Positions 1 through 5,617 of a stretch of 6,391 nucleotides of DNA are shown here, piece after piece. The number at the start of each line of letters is the position of its first letter. Position 1 is the stretch's first letter. This DNA is from an uncultured Bacillus sp. (GTDB taxonomy: Bacteria > Bacillota > Bacilli > Bacillales > Cytobacillaceae), in NCBI GenBank assembly GCA_937902115.1, contig CALGSR010000003.1, positions 1 through 6,391 of the forward strand, given 5' to 3'. Under the pieces are notes generated by a model. The model made no database searches, was not told the origin of the DNA, and was given only the letters and a program-made list of their open reading frames with translations. The position numbers and the translations under genes are program-made.

Positions 1-201
1 CGTATAAGTAACGATTAGTGCAAGAACAAAGATGATAACAATGGGAGGGCCAACGCTTAACACATCAACTAAAATACCCAACAGACCGTCAATTGAATTT
101 GTTAAAAAAGTAAAGAACCCAGCAAAGGCAACGGTAACCCATTGCACAAAGAGGTCAACCCACTCTCCTAATGGAATTTTTGGTATATTCACGTTATTCA
201 T
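1..201 (-). CDS. opuAB: Glycine betaine/osmoprotectant ABC transporter permease, OpuAB/ProW type (partial, N-terminal 67 residues)
   Basis: This is the membrane permease that pairs with the ATPase encoded just upstream to import glycine betaine or related compatible solutes. Only the first 67 residues are in the window; the rest lies beyond the left edge. The visible protein starts MNNVNIPKIPLGEWVD, followed by an amphipathic stretch (VDLFVQWVTVAFAGFF, residues 15-30) and the start of a membrane helix (PPIVIIFVLALIVTY, residues 52-66). An N-terminal IPLGEW-type segment before the first helix is usual for OpuAB/ProW proteins. The ATG at 201 overlaps the end of the ATPase gene by 8 bases (AATGAATAA), and the GGAGGGG ahead of it lies inside the last ATPase codons, so translation is probably coupled. 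The SD-to-ATG gap is very short; a GTG at 192 (residue 4) is an alternative start. Assignment rests on context plus the N-terminus. Confidence 0.85.
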   Translation of the reverse strand, partial: MNNVNIPKIPLGEWVDLFVQWVTVAFAGFFTFLTNSIDGLLGILVDVLSVGPPIVIIFVLALIVTYT

Positions 202-1411
202 TCCCCTCCAAATCATTCAAAGAATCTTTATTGCCTGCTAATGCAGCGATAACTGCTCCGCGAATGATAATTCCCTTTAAGCGATGTTCTTCATCTATTA
301 CGGATATCGGCAGGCTGGAGGTTGCGATAACATTCATCAAATCAGCAATCAATGTATCTTCTGAAACTGTTGGAATGTCGGTTGTCATGACTTCAGCGAT
401 GGATTGTTTTTGATCGATCGCTTGTTTCGCTTGTTCAGCCGTCAAGGCTCCCAATAGTTTTTGTCTGCGATCGACAATGAAGATGCTGGAATACCCTTGC
501 TTCCTCATAATTTCCAGGGCAACCCTTGGACCCCGGTCTACTCCGATTTTTTCGCCCCGCTTCATTACATGTGAGGCCGTTAATACTTTTGATAAATCGA
601 CATCCTCCACGAATTTTTCCACAAATTCATTGGCTGGATTGATCATAATTTCTTCAGGTGTTCCAAGCTGAATCACACTGCCGTCCCGCATCAGAGCGAT
701 GCGATCGCCGATTCGTAAAGCTTCATCTAAATCATGGGTGATAAAAATAATTGTTTTCTTGTACTGCTCTTGAATTTCCATTAATTCATCCTGCATATCT
801 TTCCGAATTAACGGATCAAGCGCACTGAAGGCCTCATCCATTAAGATAATATCGGTATCACTTGCAAGAGCCCGGGCAAGCCCCACCCTTTGCTGCATCC
901 CTCCACTTAATTGTGATGGAAACTGATGTTCATATCCTTTTAAGCCGACGCTCTCAAGAGCCTTCATCGCCTGTTCCCTTCGTTCTGCGGGAGAAACCTT
1001 TTTAATTTCAAGACCATACTCCGCATTTTCTAATATCGTTTGATGAGGAAATAAAGCGAAGTTTTGAAAGACCATACTTATTTTTTTTTGCCTGATTTCT
1101 CTCAGTTTTGCAGTGTTCATCTTGACAATATCTTCCCCATCAATCAGAATTTCTCCGACAGTAGGGTCAATAAGCCTGTTAAACATCCTAACTAATGTTG
1201 ATTTACCGCTTCCTGAAAGCCCCATAATAACAAAGACCTCGCCGCTATGAACTTCAAAATTTGCTAGTGTGACCCCGATTGTTGCACCGGTTGCTTTTAA
1301 AATATTTTGCTTTGTTTCGCCTTTATTTAAAAGCTGTAAAGCCTTTTTTGAATTTTTACCAAAAATCTTTGTTACATTTTTCACTTGTATTTTCGACGTA
1401 CTTTCACTCAA
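194..1411 (-). CDS. opuAA: Glycine betaine/osmoprotectant ABC transporter ATP-binding protein with tandem CBS domains (OpuAA/ProV type)
   Basis: This cytoplasmic ATPase powers osmoprotectant uptake together with OpuAB and a substrate-binding partner. From the TTG at 1411 it is 405 residues, close to known OpuAA proteins. Walker A is GLSGSGKST (64-72), the Q-loop glutamine is Gln116 in VFQNFALFPH, the ABC signature LSGGMQQR begins at 168, Walker B is IILMDE (188-193) and the switch histidine is His226. The long segment before Walker A (SKKALQLLNKGETKQNI) is typical of ProV/OpuAA. From about residue 270 there are two CBS domains, then an acidic tail (NKDSLNDLEGNE). In the lactococcal OpuA family member such CBS domains take part in ionic-strength sensing; that role here is inference. 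The upstream GTG at 1420 lies inside the Shine-Dalgarno sequence AAAGGAGTGA, so I prefer TTG at 1411, 8 bases downstream. It is the first gene of the operon and is divergent from a GbsR-type repressor. Confidence 0.95.
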   Translation of the reverse strand: MSESTSKIQVKNVTKIFGKNSKKALQLLNKGETKQNILKATGATIGVTLANFEVHSGEVFVIMGLSGSGKSTLVRMFNRLIDPTVGEILIDGEDIVKMNTAKLREIRQKKISMVFQNFALFPHQTILENAEYGLEIKKVSPAERREQAMKALESVGLKGYEHQFPSQLSGGMQQRVGLARALASDTDIILMDEAFSALDPLIRKDMQDELMEIQEQYKKTIIFITHDLDEALRIGDRIALMRDGSVIQLGTPEEIMINPANEFVEKFVEDVDLSKVLTASHVMKRGEKIGVDRGPRVALEIMRKQGYSSIFIVDRRQKLLGALTAEQAKQAIDQKQSIAEVMTTDIPTVSEDTLIADLMNVIATSSLPISVIDEEHRLKGIIIRGAVIAALAGNKDSLNDLEGNE

Positions 1412-1419
1412 ATAGTTCA

Positions 1420-1426
1420 CTCCTTT
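1420..1426 (-). promoter_or_regulatory. Ribosome binding site of opuAA that decides the TTG start
   Basis: Read on the minus strand this is AAAGGAG, extending to AAAGGAGTGA. It is 8 bases ahead of TTG at 1411, an ideal distance. The GTG at 1418-1420 shares its first G with this motif and so cannot be served by it. Confidence 0.8.
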
Positions 1427-1444
1427 GTCATTTTATCCTTTCCT

Positions 1445-1473
1445 AGTATAAGTTTAAAAATAAAACAGTACAA
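1445..1473 (-). promoter_or_regulatory. Sigma-A-type promoter of the opuA operon
   Basis: On the minus strand the -35 box is TTGTAC (1473-1468) and the -10 box is TATACT (1450-1445), exactly 17 bases apart. The match is 4/6 to TTGACA and 5/6 to TATAAT. The predicted transcript begins near 1438, leaving a leader of roughly 27 bases to the TTG start. The spacer is very AT-rich (TTTTATTTTTAAA). This is the best promoter match in the divergent region and is expected to be osmotically controlled, as opuA promoters are in other Bacillus; that regulation is inferred. Confidence 0.65.
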
Positions 1474-1504
1474 ATTGATTGTTCCGTCTAAATGGTCCAT
1501 ATTG

Positions 1505-1528
1505 TACATACGGTAAAAACTGTATGTA
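1505..1528. promoter_or_regulatory. 24-base inverted repeat, candidate operator for the OpuAR/GbsR-type repressor
   Basis: The arms are TACATAC (1505-1511) and GTATGTA (1522-1528), a perfect 7-base inverted repeat around a 10-base AT-rich centre in which two further base pairs also match (GT...AC). The half-site spacing is about one helical turn, as expected for a dimeric winged-helix protein. It sits about 32 bases upstream of the opuA -35 box and between the two divergent genes. No T tract follows it, so it is not a terminator. Its role as an operator is inferred from symmetry and position. Confidence 0.4.
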
Positions 1529-1568
1529 ATAAATCTGTGTTATTCTTACAATTCCTCAATATTCCTCC

Positions 1569-1587
1569 GGATACCTGCTCAGTATCC
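1569..1587. promoter_or_regulatory. Second inverted repeat in the divergent region, possible regulatory site
   Basis: GGATAC (1569-1574) and GTATCC (1582-1587) form a perfect 6-base inverted repeat with a 7-base spacer. It shares the ATAC...GTAT core with the repeat at 1505-1528 but with narrower spacing. It lies just upstream of the likely promoter of the regulator gene. It could be an autoregulatory site, or chance. Confidence 0.25.
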
Positions 1588-1597
1588 TGCTTTACAT

Positions 1598-1624
1598 TTG
1601 AAAAAATAATGATAATCTTATAAG
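1598..1624 (+). promoter_or_regulatory. Possible promoter of the GbsR-type regulator gene
   Basis: TTGAAA (1598-1603) and TATAAG (1619-1624) are good -35 and -10 matches, but the 15-base spacer is shorter than the usual 17. If TTTGAA (1597-1602) is used instead the spacer is 16. The start would fall near 1631, about 33 bases before the TTG start codon. This is the best candidate I see, not a firm call. Confidence 0.35.
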
Positions 1625-1663
1625 GAAATACATTGATTTTAATATTAATGGAAGTGATTATAC

Positions 1664-2203
1664 TTGAACGGCGAAGAAAAATTGGCGGCAGCAAGAGAAC
1701 GAGTTGTTGATGCGGTTAGTCATAATATGAATTTATATGGGGTATCTGATTCAATTGGAAGACTGTATGGAATGCTTTATTTTCAGGATCATCCGATGAC
1801 ATTGGATGAAATGAAAGAAGAACTTGGGATGAGCAAAACAAGCATGAGTACATCGGTTAGAACCTTAATGGAGTTAAAAATGGTTGATAAGGTGTGGCGA
1901 AAAGGAGTTAGAAAGGATTTATACAAGGCTGAGGATGACTGGTATACTAATTTTTTTGATTTTTTTGATATAAAATGGAGAGCAGCTGTTTCTGATAATA
2001 TCCAGGCCATTCAAAAGTCTTTGAAAGAATTAAATGAACTGGCAGTTGCTGAAGATGCAGATGAAGATATCAGAGTTTTAGCAGAACGGGATATTGAGAA
2101 ACTACAAGAGGCATTGCATTATTATGACTGGATCATCCGATTAATTGACAGTTTTGCTACAAAGGAAATTTTTAATTTTATTCCTCCGGTAAAACCTGAA
2201 TAA
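1664..2203 (+). CDS. opuAR: GbsR/OpcR/OpuAR-family MarR-like transcriptional repressor
   Basis: This is a 179-residue winged-helix DNA-binding protein of the GbsR family, which controls uptake or synthesis of glycine betaine in Bacillus. The family core is clear: GRLYGMLYF (32-40), then the helix-turn-helix region MTLDEMKEELGMSKTSMSTS (45-64), then the wing VWRKGVRKDLY (77-87). A C-terminal helical region (about 100-170) probably dimerises and contains the aromatic pair in HYYDWIIRLID. The start is TTG at 1664, preceded by GGAAGTGA six bases upstream; an in-frame stop at 1655 rules out an earlier start, and the ATG at 1648 is in another frame. It is divergent from opuA, the arrangement described for the OpuAR repressor, so opuA is the obvious target. 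GbsR and OpcR are close relatives that regulate other genes, so the symbol rests on context. A strong terminator follows directly. Confidence 0.88.
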   Translation: MNGEEKLAAARERVVDAVSHNMNLYGVSDSIGRLYGMLYFQDHPMTLDEMKEELGMSKTSMSTSVRTLMELKMVDKVWRKGVRKDLYKAEDDWYTNFFDFFDIKWRAAVSDNIQAIQKSLKELNELAVAEDADEDIRVLAERDIEKLQEALHYYDWIIRLIDSFATKEIFNFIPPVKPE

Positions 2204-2212
2204 ATACTATCT

Positions 2213-2239
2213 AGGCTGACTTTATAAGTCAGCCTTTTT
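2213..2239 (+). terminator. Rho-independent terminator after the GbsR-type regulator
   Basis: The 10-base arms AGGCTGACTT and AAGTCAGCCT (2213-2235) pair perfectly around a three-base TAT loop, followed by TTTTT. It begins 10 bases after the stop codon at 2203, so the regulator gene is probably transcribed alone. Confidence 0.92.
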
Positions 2240-2354
2240 CCATGCGCAAAAGGGACAAGTCCTAGTGAAAATATCTAAATTTGTGTATTTGTCTATCGCA
2301 TAATGGAGCAATGATGAATAGGATATATGGAAATTAGATAAGGAGGTTTTTTAA

Positions 2355-2459
2355 ATGTCAGGAGAATGCGGGTATGGCGGTGGATTCGCCCTTTTAGTTG
2401 TATTGTTTATTTTGCTGATTATCATTGGTGCTTCTTGGGGATACGGCGGATATTGTTAA
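2355..2459 (+). CDS. Tiny transmembrane sporulation-type protein, YjcZ family (34 aa)
   Basis: This short gene encodes 34 residues: a Cys/Gly/Tyr-rich start (MSGECGYGGG), one hydrophobic membrane helix (FALLVVLFILLIIIGA, residues 11-26) and a short Gly/Tyr/Cys tail (WGYGGYC). The GFALxVVLFILLIIxGA core is the hallmark of the YjcZ-type tiny membrane proteins of spore-forming Bacillaceae, several of which are linked to spores; their molecular role is not known. The start is supported by a near-perfect AAGGAGG at 2340-2346, 8 bases before the ATG. It lies 31 bases upstream of a second member of the same family, suggesting a duplicated pair transcribed together. I found no convincing sigma-E, sigma-G or sigma-K promoter in 2240-2339, so sporulation control is assumed from the family. 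Confidence 0.88.
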   Translation: MSGECGYGGGFALLVVLFILLIIIGASWGYGGYC

Positions 2460-2490
2460 TAAAAAGCAATTAGAGAAAGGGGAATTTTAA

Positions 2491-2610
2491 ATGTTTGGTT
2501 ATGGATATGGTGGCTGCGGCTATGGCGGTGGATATGGCGGCGGATTTGCATTAATCGTTGTTCTATTCATTTTACTAATCATTGTGGGTGCAGCTTGTTT
2601 TAAATTTTAA
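2491..2610 (+). CDS. Tiny transmembrane sporulation-type protein, YjcZ family, second copy (39 aa)
   Basis: This encodes 39 residues: a glycine/tyrosine-rich head of short GYGG repeats (MFGYGYGGCGYGGGYGGG, 1-18), one membrane helix (FALIVVLFILLIIVGAA, 19-35) and the tail CFKF. The membrane segment differs from that of the preceding gene at only a few positions, while head and tail have diverged in length. AAAGGGG at 2476-2482, 8 bases before the ATG, is a good ribosome binding site. It is the last gene of the pair, and the hairpin at 2622-2656 ends the transcript. Family membership is clear; function beyond a presumed spore or mother-cell membrane role is unknown. Confidence 0.9.
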   Translation: MFGYGYGGCGYGGGYGGGFALIVVLFILLIIVGAACFKF

Positions 2611-2621
2611 TTGTTAGTGAA

Positions 2622-2656
2622 AAAAGAGGTTGCTGCACATTGCAGAAGCCTCTTTT
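2622..2656. terminator. Bidirectional terminator between the YjcZ pair and the TatD-family gene
   Basis: The outer arms AAAAGAGG (2622-2629) and CCTCTTTT (2649-2656) pair perfectly. An inner stem CTGCA/TGCAG with a CAT loop extends the hairpin past one mismatch. T-rich sequence follows on the plus strand (TTTTGTTTT) and on the minus strand (CTTTTTC). It lies between convergent genes, 12 bases after one stop codon and 4 bases from the other, so it can serve both. Confidence 0.85.
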
Positions 2657-2659
2657 GTT

Positions 2660-3444
2660 TTAATGTGAAATATTTAACCTATATAACTGCTTTGTGTTAT
2701 CAAATAACTGCCTGTAAACAGAGAAAAGAGGTAGTCTTTTGATAGTGGCGATCATTTTTATAGAATGATGAATCATAGATGGATGTGTCTTCTTACCATT
2801 AAACGGGCCTTCAAATGGCCATGGTCCATCCGTTTCCACAAGTATTCTATCAATAGGGTAATCTTTAATCAGGTCACGACTTCTCTCTTTATAGACAATA
2901 TCCGGTGTAACTGAGATGTAATAACCATTATCCCGCATGCGTGAAATGGTTTTGGCGTCTCCTTTGAACCAGTGGAAATGGATATGAGGAAGGGAATACC
3001 TTTCCAAAAGGTCACAAACGAGTGGCGCATCATCGTATACAGCATGAAGAATGATTGGTTTATCCCATTTTTTTGCGACCGCGATAAACTGTTCAAGCAC
3101 CTCCAGATATCCTGCTAATGGAAAAGGATTCCGTGTACTTTCTTGACGTACATAATAGGGCAGGCCCACCTCACCAACTGCTGTCATCTCATCTTTATGG
3201 TTTTTCATCCATTCCAATAATTCTACAAGGTCATGATCAGATATTAATTTCTGTTCTGGATGCCAGCCAAAGGCGGGCTTTAACTTCTGGTATTGTTCAG
3301 AAAGAGTGAGATTATTTTTGCATGAGTTTAATGAGAGGATACACAAATAAGAGAAGCCAATGCTCTATCCTGATTTATTACTTGCTCGATATCCTCACTA
3401 TTGTACTGGTCAATATGGATATGTGAATCGATAAAATGATTCAA
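2660..3444 (-). pseudogene. TatD-family metal-dependent hydrolase, frameshifted near the 5' end
   Basis: TatD proteins are cytoplasmic TIM-barrel metallohydrolases, several with DNase activity. The gene is in two frames. From TTG at 3444, preceded by AGGGAAGTGA, frame one gives NHFIDSHIHIDQYNSEDIEQ, with the His-X-His metal motif, and hits TAA at 3330-3328 after 38 codons. The rest continues in another frame to 2660: SLNSCKNNLTLSEQYQKLKPAF, then GWHPEQ, GEVGLPYY, ILHAVYDDA, HFHWFKG and VETDGPWPF. Adding one T at about 3330/3331 restores CAT TTA AAC and a continuous 261-residue protein, a normal length for the family, with ligands near His8, His10, Glu92, His134, His158 and Asp206. All ligands are present once the frames are joined, so the break looks recent or is a sequence error. 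Without repair, the long second fragment lacks the first two histidines and should be inactive. The substrate is unknown. Confidence 0.88.
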
Positions 3445-3512
3445 GCTATCACTTCCCTGTTTGGTTAGAACCTTAAGTCTATTCTTATTTTCCCGGCTGT
3501 GAACGTAACATT

Positions 3513-3521
3513 ATTATAGCA
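3513..3521 (-). promoter_or_regulatory. Extended -10 promoter candidate for the TatD-family gene
   Basis: On the minus strand this reads TGCTATAAT, a perfect TATAAT with the TGn extension. The -35 region (around CGATACA) is a poor match, which an extended -10 can compensate. The transcript would begin near 3506, about 60 bases ahead of the TTG start at 3444. Confidence 0.55.
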
Positions 3522-3614
3522 AAGTTTTCCTTACTGTATCGATAAGTGGTTTCTGTAGGGAATGAAACAATGGTATCCACATATATATTTTGTTTGTCCA
3601 TTTAAAAAGAAATA

Positions 3615-3643
3615 TTGCAAACTGCCCTCTGTAAAGATAAGAT
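3615..3643 (+). promoter_or_regulatory. Possible sigma-A promoter of prfC
   Basis: TTGCAA (3615-3620) and TAAGAT (3638-3643) are separated by 17 bases. Each matches the consensus at 4 of 6 positions. It would start transcription near 3650, about 40 bases before the ATG. Moderate candidate only. Confidence 0.35.
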
Positions 3644-3689
3644 AAAAATTATGAGAAAACAATGATTTTGTTTAAAGAGAGGAAAACTT

Positions 3690-5270
3690 ATGTCGAAAAC
3701 ATTTAAAGAAGAAGTCCTGTCACGACGTACATTTGCCATAATTTCCCACCCGGATGCAGGGAAAACGACATTGACGGAAAAACTACTGCTATTTGGTGGT
3801 GCTATTCGTGATGCAGGGACGGTTAAAGGAAAAAAGACAGGCAAATATGCGACAAGTGATTGGATGGAAATTGAAAAACAACGTGGGATCTCAGTGACCT
3901 CAAGTGTAATGCAATTTGATTATAACGGATCCAGGGTTAATATATTAGATACCCCTGGACACCAAGATTTCAGTGAAGATACATATCGTACGCTTATGGC
4001 TGTCGATAGTGCTGTCATGATCATCGATTCAGCAAAGGGGATAGAGGAGCAGACGTTAAAACTATTTAAGGTTTGCCGTATGAGAGGGATTCCGATCTTT
4101 ACATTTATTAATAAATTAGACCGTGATGGAAGACCCCCGCTTGAACTACTTGCTGAACTCGAGGAAGTCATGGGCATTGAATCCTACCCAATGAATTGGC
4201 CGATAGGTATGGGGAAAGAATTTCTTGGGATTTATGATCGTTTTTATAATCGGATCGAACAGTTTCGTGTCGATGAATCTGAACGTTATCTTCCATTAAA
4301 TGAGTATGGAGAGATTGATGGAGACGCAAAAATTAAGCAAAATAGTTTATATGATCAAACATTGGAAGAGATTATGCTGCTTAATGAAGCTGGGAATCAG
4401 TTTTCTAAGGAAAGAATCGCAGATGGTTCTTTAACGCCAGTATTTTTTGGCAGTGCCTTAACCAATTTTGGTGTACAGACCTTTTTAGAGACTTACTTAC
4501 AATTTGCGCCGCCACCACAGCCAAGGGAATCTACAAATGGAAAAATCGACCCGCTTTCAGAGGATTTTTCAGGATTTATTTTTAAGATCCAAGCAAATAT
4601 GAATCCTGCACACCGAGATCGAATTGCTTTCTTGCGTATATGCTCAGGAAAATTCGAACGGGGGATGACTGTGAATCTTCCACGTACAGGAAAGCAAATA
4701 AAACTTGCCCAATCTACACAGTTTATGGCAGATGACCGCAGTACAGTGAATGAAGCAGTAAGCGGTGATATAATCGGTATTTATGATCCGGGCACATACC
4801 AAATAGGTGATACTTTAACGGCAGGTAAAGAAGTATTTCAATATGAAAAGCTTCCTCAATTTACACCGGAACTTTTTGTTCGCGTTACAGCGAAAAACGT
4901 GATGAAACAAAAGCATTTTCATAAGGGAATACAGCAGCTGGTGCAAGAAGGCGCAATTCAGCTGTACAAAACGGTTAAATGGGAAGAATATTTACTAGGT
5001 GCCGTCGGACAGCTTCAATTTGAGGTGTTTGAGCATCGGATGAAAAATGAGTACAATGTCGATGTATTAATGGAGCATCAGGGTTCCAAGATTGCCCGCT
5101 GGGTGGAAAATGAAGAGTTTAATGAAAATCTTTCAAGTTCAAGGAGCCTTCTTGTCACAGATCGCTATGATAACAAAGTATTCTTGTTTGAAAATGATTT
5201 TGCCTTAAGATGGTTCCAGGAAAAAAATCCAGAGATTGAACTTTCGAATCCAATGGATTCAGAACATTAA
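3690..5270 (+). CDS. prfC: Peptide chain release factor 3 (RF3), translational GTPase
   Basis: RF3 is a cytoplasmic ribosome-associated GTPase that helps remove RF1 or RF2 from the ribosome after peptide release. At 526 residues it has the usual full length. The GTPase motifs are complete: G1 SHPDAGKTT (19-27), a switch I region with RGISVTSSV (65-73), G3 DTPGHQDF (87-94), G4 NKLD (141-144) and a G5-like GSAL (254-257). The SHPDAGKT form of the P-loop separates RF3 from EF-G and BipA, which have GHVDHGKT/GHIDAGKT-like loops. Domains II (about 290-390) and III (about 390-510, with GAVGQLQFEVFEHRMKNEYN) follow as in RF3. The ATG is preceded by GAGAGG seven bases upstream. The gene stands alone: it is divergent from the TatD-family gene and closed by a strong terminator. 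RF3 is patchily distributed in bacteria. No missing residues or breaks are seen. Confidence 0.97.
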   Translation: MSKTFKEEVLSRRTFAIISHPDAGKTTLTEKLLLFGGAIRDAGTVKGKKTGKYATSDWMEIEKQRGISVTSSVMQFDYNGSRVNILDTPGHQDFSEDTYRTLMAVDSAVMIIDSAKGIEEQTLKLFKVCRMRGIPIFTFINKLDRDGRPPLELLAELEEVMGIESYPMNWPIGMGKEFLGIYDRFYNRIEQFRVDESERYLPLNEYGEIDGDAKIKQNSLYDQTLEEIMLLNEAGNQFSKERIADGSLTPVFFGSALTNFGVQTFLETYLQFAPPPQPRESTNGKIDPLSEDFSGFIFKIQANMNPAHRDRIAFLRICSGKFERGMTVNLPRTGKQIKLAQSTQFMADDRSTVNEAVSGDIIGIYDPGTYQIGDTLTAGKEVFQYEKLPQFTPELFVRVTAKNVMKQKHFHKGIQQLVQEGAIQLYKTVKWEEYLLGAVGQLQFEVFEHRMKNEYNVDVLMEHQGSKIARWVENEEFNENLSSSRSLLVTDRYDNKVFLFENDFALRWFQEKNPEIELSNPMDSEH

Positions 5271-5288
5271 TATAGGGAATAATAACTT

Positions 5289-5314
5289 AAAAAGTCCGGT
5301 TTTCCGGACTTTTT
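5289..5314. terminator. Bidirectional terminator between prfC and the SASP gene
   Basis: AAAAAGTCCGG (5289-5299) and CCGGACTTTTT (5304-5314) form a perfect 11-base stem with a TTTT loop. The A and T runs in the arms supply a U tract in either direction. It lies 18 bases after the prfC stop codon and 18 bases from the end of the convergent SASP gene. Confidence 0.93.
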
Positions 5315-5332
5315 GCCATTTCAAATATATAA

Positions 5333-5533
5333 TTATGGTTGATTTCTACCGGATAAATGAGCCTGAGCCTGTTGAACTAAACGTTTAGTGATTTCTCCGC
5401 CTACTGAACCGTTTGCCCGGGATACAGTATCAGAGCCTAGTTGAACACCAAATTCTTGAGCAATTTCATATTTCACTTGATCAAGGTATTGCTCGATACC
5501 GGGAACGAGTAATTTGTTGCTGCTTCTTGCCAT
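5333..5533 (-). CDS. Alpha/beta-type small acid-soluble spore protein (SASP)
   Basis: Alpha/beta SASPs coat DNA in the dormant spore, protect it from UV and heat damage, and are degraded at germination as an amino acid source. The 66-residue product (MARSSNKLLVPG...SGRNQP) has the conserved N-terminal LLVPGIEQYLDQVKYEIAQE block, with the germination-protease site expected between Glu23 and Ile24 by comparison with the family, and the DNA-binding block SRANGSVGGEITKRLV (38-53). The ATG at 5533 is chosen because AAGGAG lies 9 bases upstream; the in-frame TTG at 5542 overlaps the end of that region and is too close to be a start. It is a single-gene unit with a sigma-G-like promoter at 5589-5617 and a shared terminator downstream. 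Bacilli carry several paralogs, so I give no specific ssp symbol. Confidence 0.96.
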   Translation of the reverse strand: MARSSNKLLVPGIEQYLDQVKYEIAQEFGVQLGSDTVSRANGSVGGEITKRLVQQAQAHLSGRNQP

Positions 5534-5542
5534 GTTTTTCAA

Positions 5543-5549
5543 CTCCTTA
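5543..5549 (-). promoter_or_regulatory. Ribosome binding site of the SASP gene that decides the ATG start
   Basis: Read on the minus strand this is TAAGGAG, 9 bases before the ATG at 5533. An in-frame TTG at 5542-5540 immediately abuts it and would have no usable spacing. Confidence 0.85.
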
Positions 5550-5588
5550 CAATCTCGATTGCAGAGAATAAAATATACTCTGTACTGT

Positions 5589-5617
5589 TATTATGTGACA
5601 AAAGCACATTTTCATAA
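5589..5617 (-). promoter_or_regulatory. Sigma-G (forespore) promoter of the SASP gene
   Basis: On the minus strand CATAATA (5595-5589) fits the sigma-G -10 consensus CATnMTA. TTATG (5617-5613), 17 bases upstream, fits the -35 consensus gHATR at four of five positions. SASP genes are classical sigma-G targets. The transcript would begin near 5582, giving a leader of about 49 bases. Confidence 0.7.

Noticed and set aside
1488..1694. Minus-strand open frame across the opuA/opuAR intergenic region
   Set aside because: Composition is low-complexity, no ribosome binding site is seen, it overlaps the start of the regulator gene, and the inverted repeats and promoter elements explain the region better.
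2240..2354. Sporulation sigma-factor promoter for the YjcZ pair (for example AATAGGATA or CATAATGGA as a sigma-K or sigma-E -10)
   Set aside because: Each candidate misses a key base and none has a properly spaced -35 element, so I do not call one.
3323..3346. Programmed -1 ribosomal frameshifting in the TatD-family gene
   Set aside because: The overlap TCT CAT TAA has no slippery heptamer in the right frame and no evident downstream pseudoknot; TatD genes are not known to use recoding. A simple base loss explains it.
2660..3346. A shorter, intact TatD-like protein starting at TTG 3346
   Set aside because: It would begin MCILSLNSC, lacks the His-X-His metal motif that is plainly encoded just upstream in another frame, and has no ribosome binding site at a fitting distance.
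5534..5542. SASP start at TTG 5542 (extra residues MKN)
   Set aside because: This codon directly abuts the AAGGAG motif; ATG at 5533 has 9-base spacing and matches the usual SASP N-terminus.
5550..5561. Small inverted repeat CAATC-TC-GATTG next to the SASP ribosome binding site
   Set aside because: The loop would be only two bases and the stem is weak; it is unlikely to control translation.
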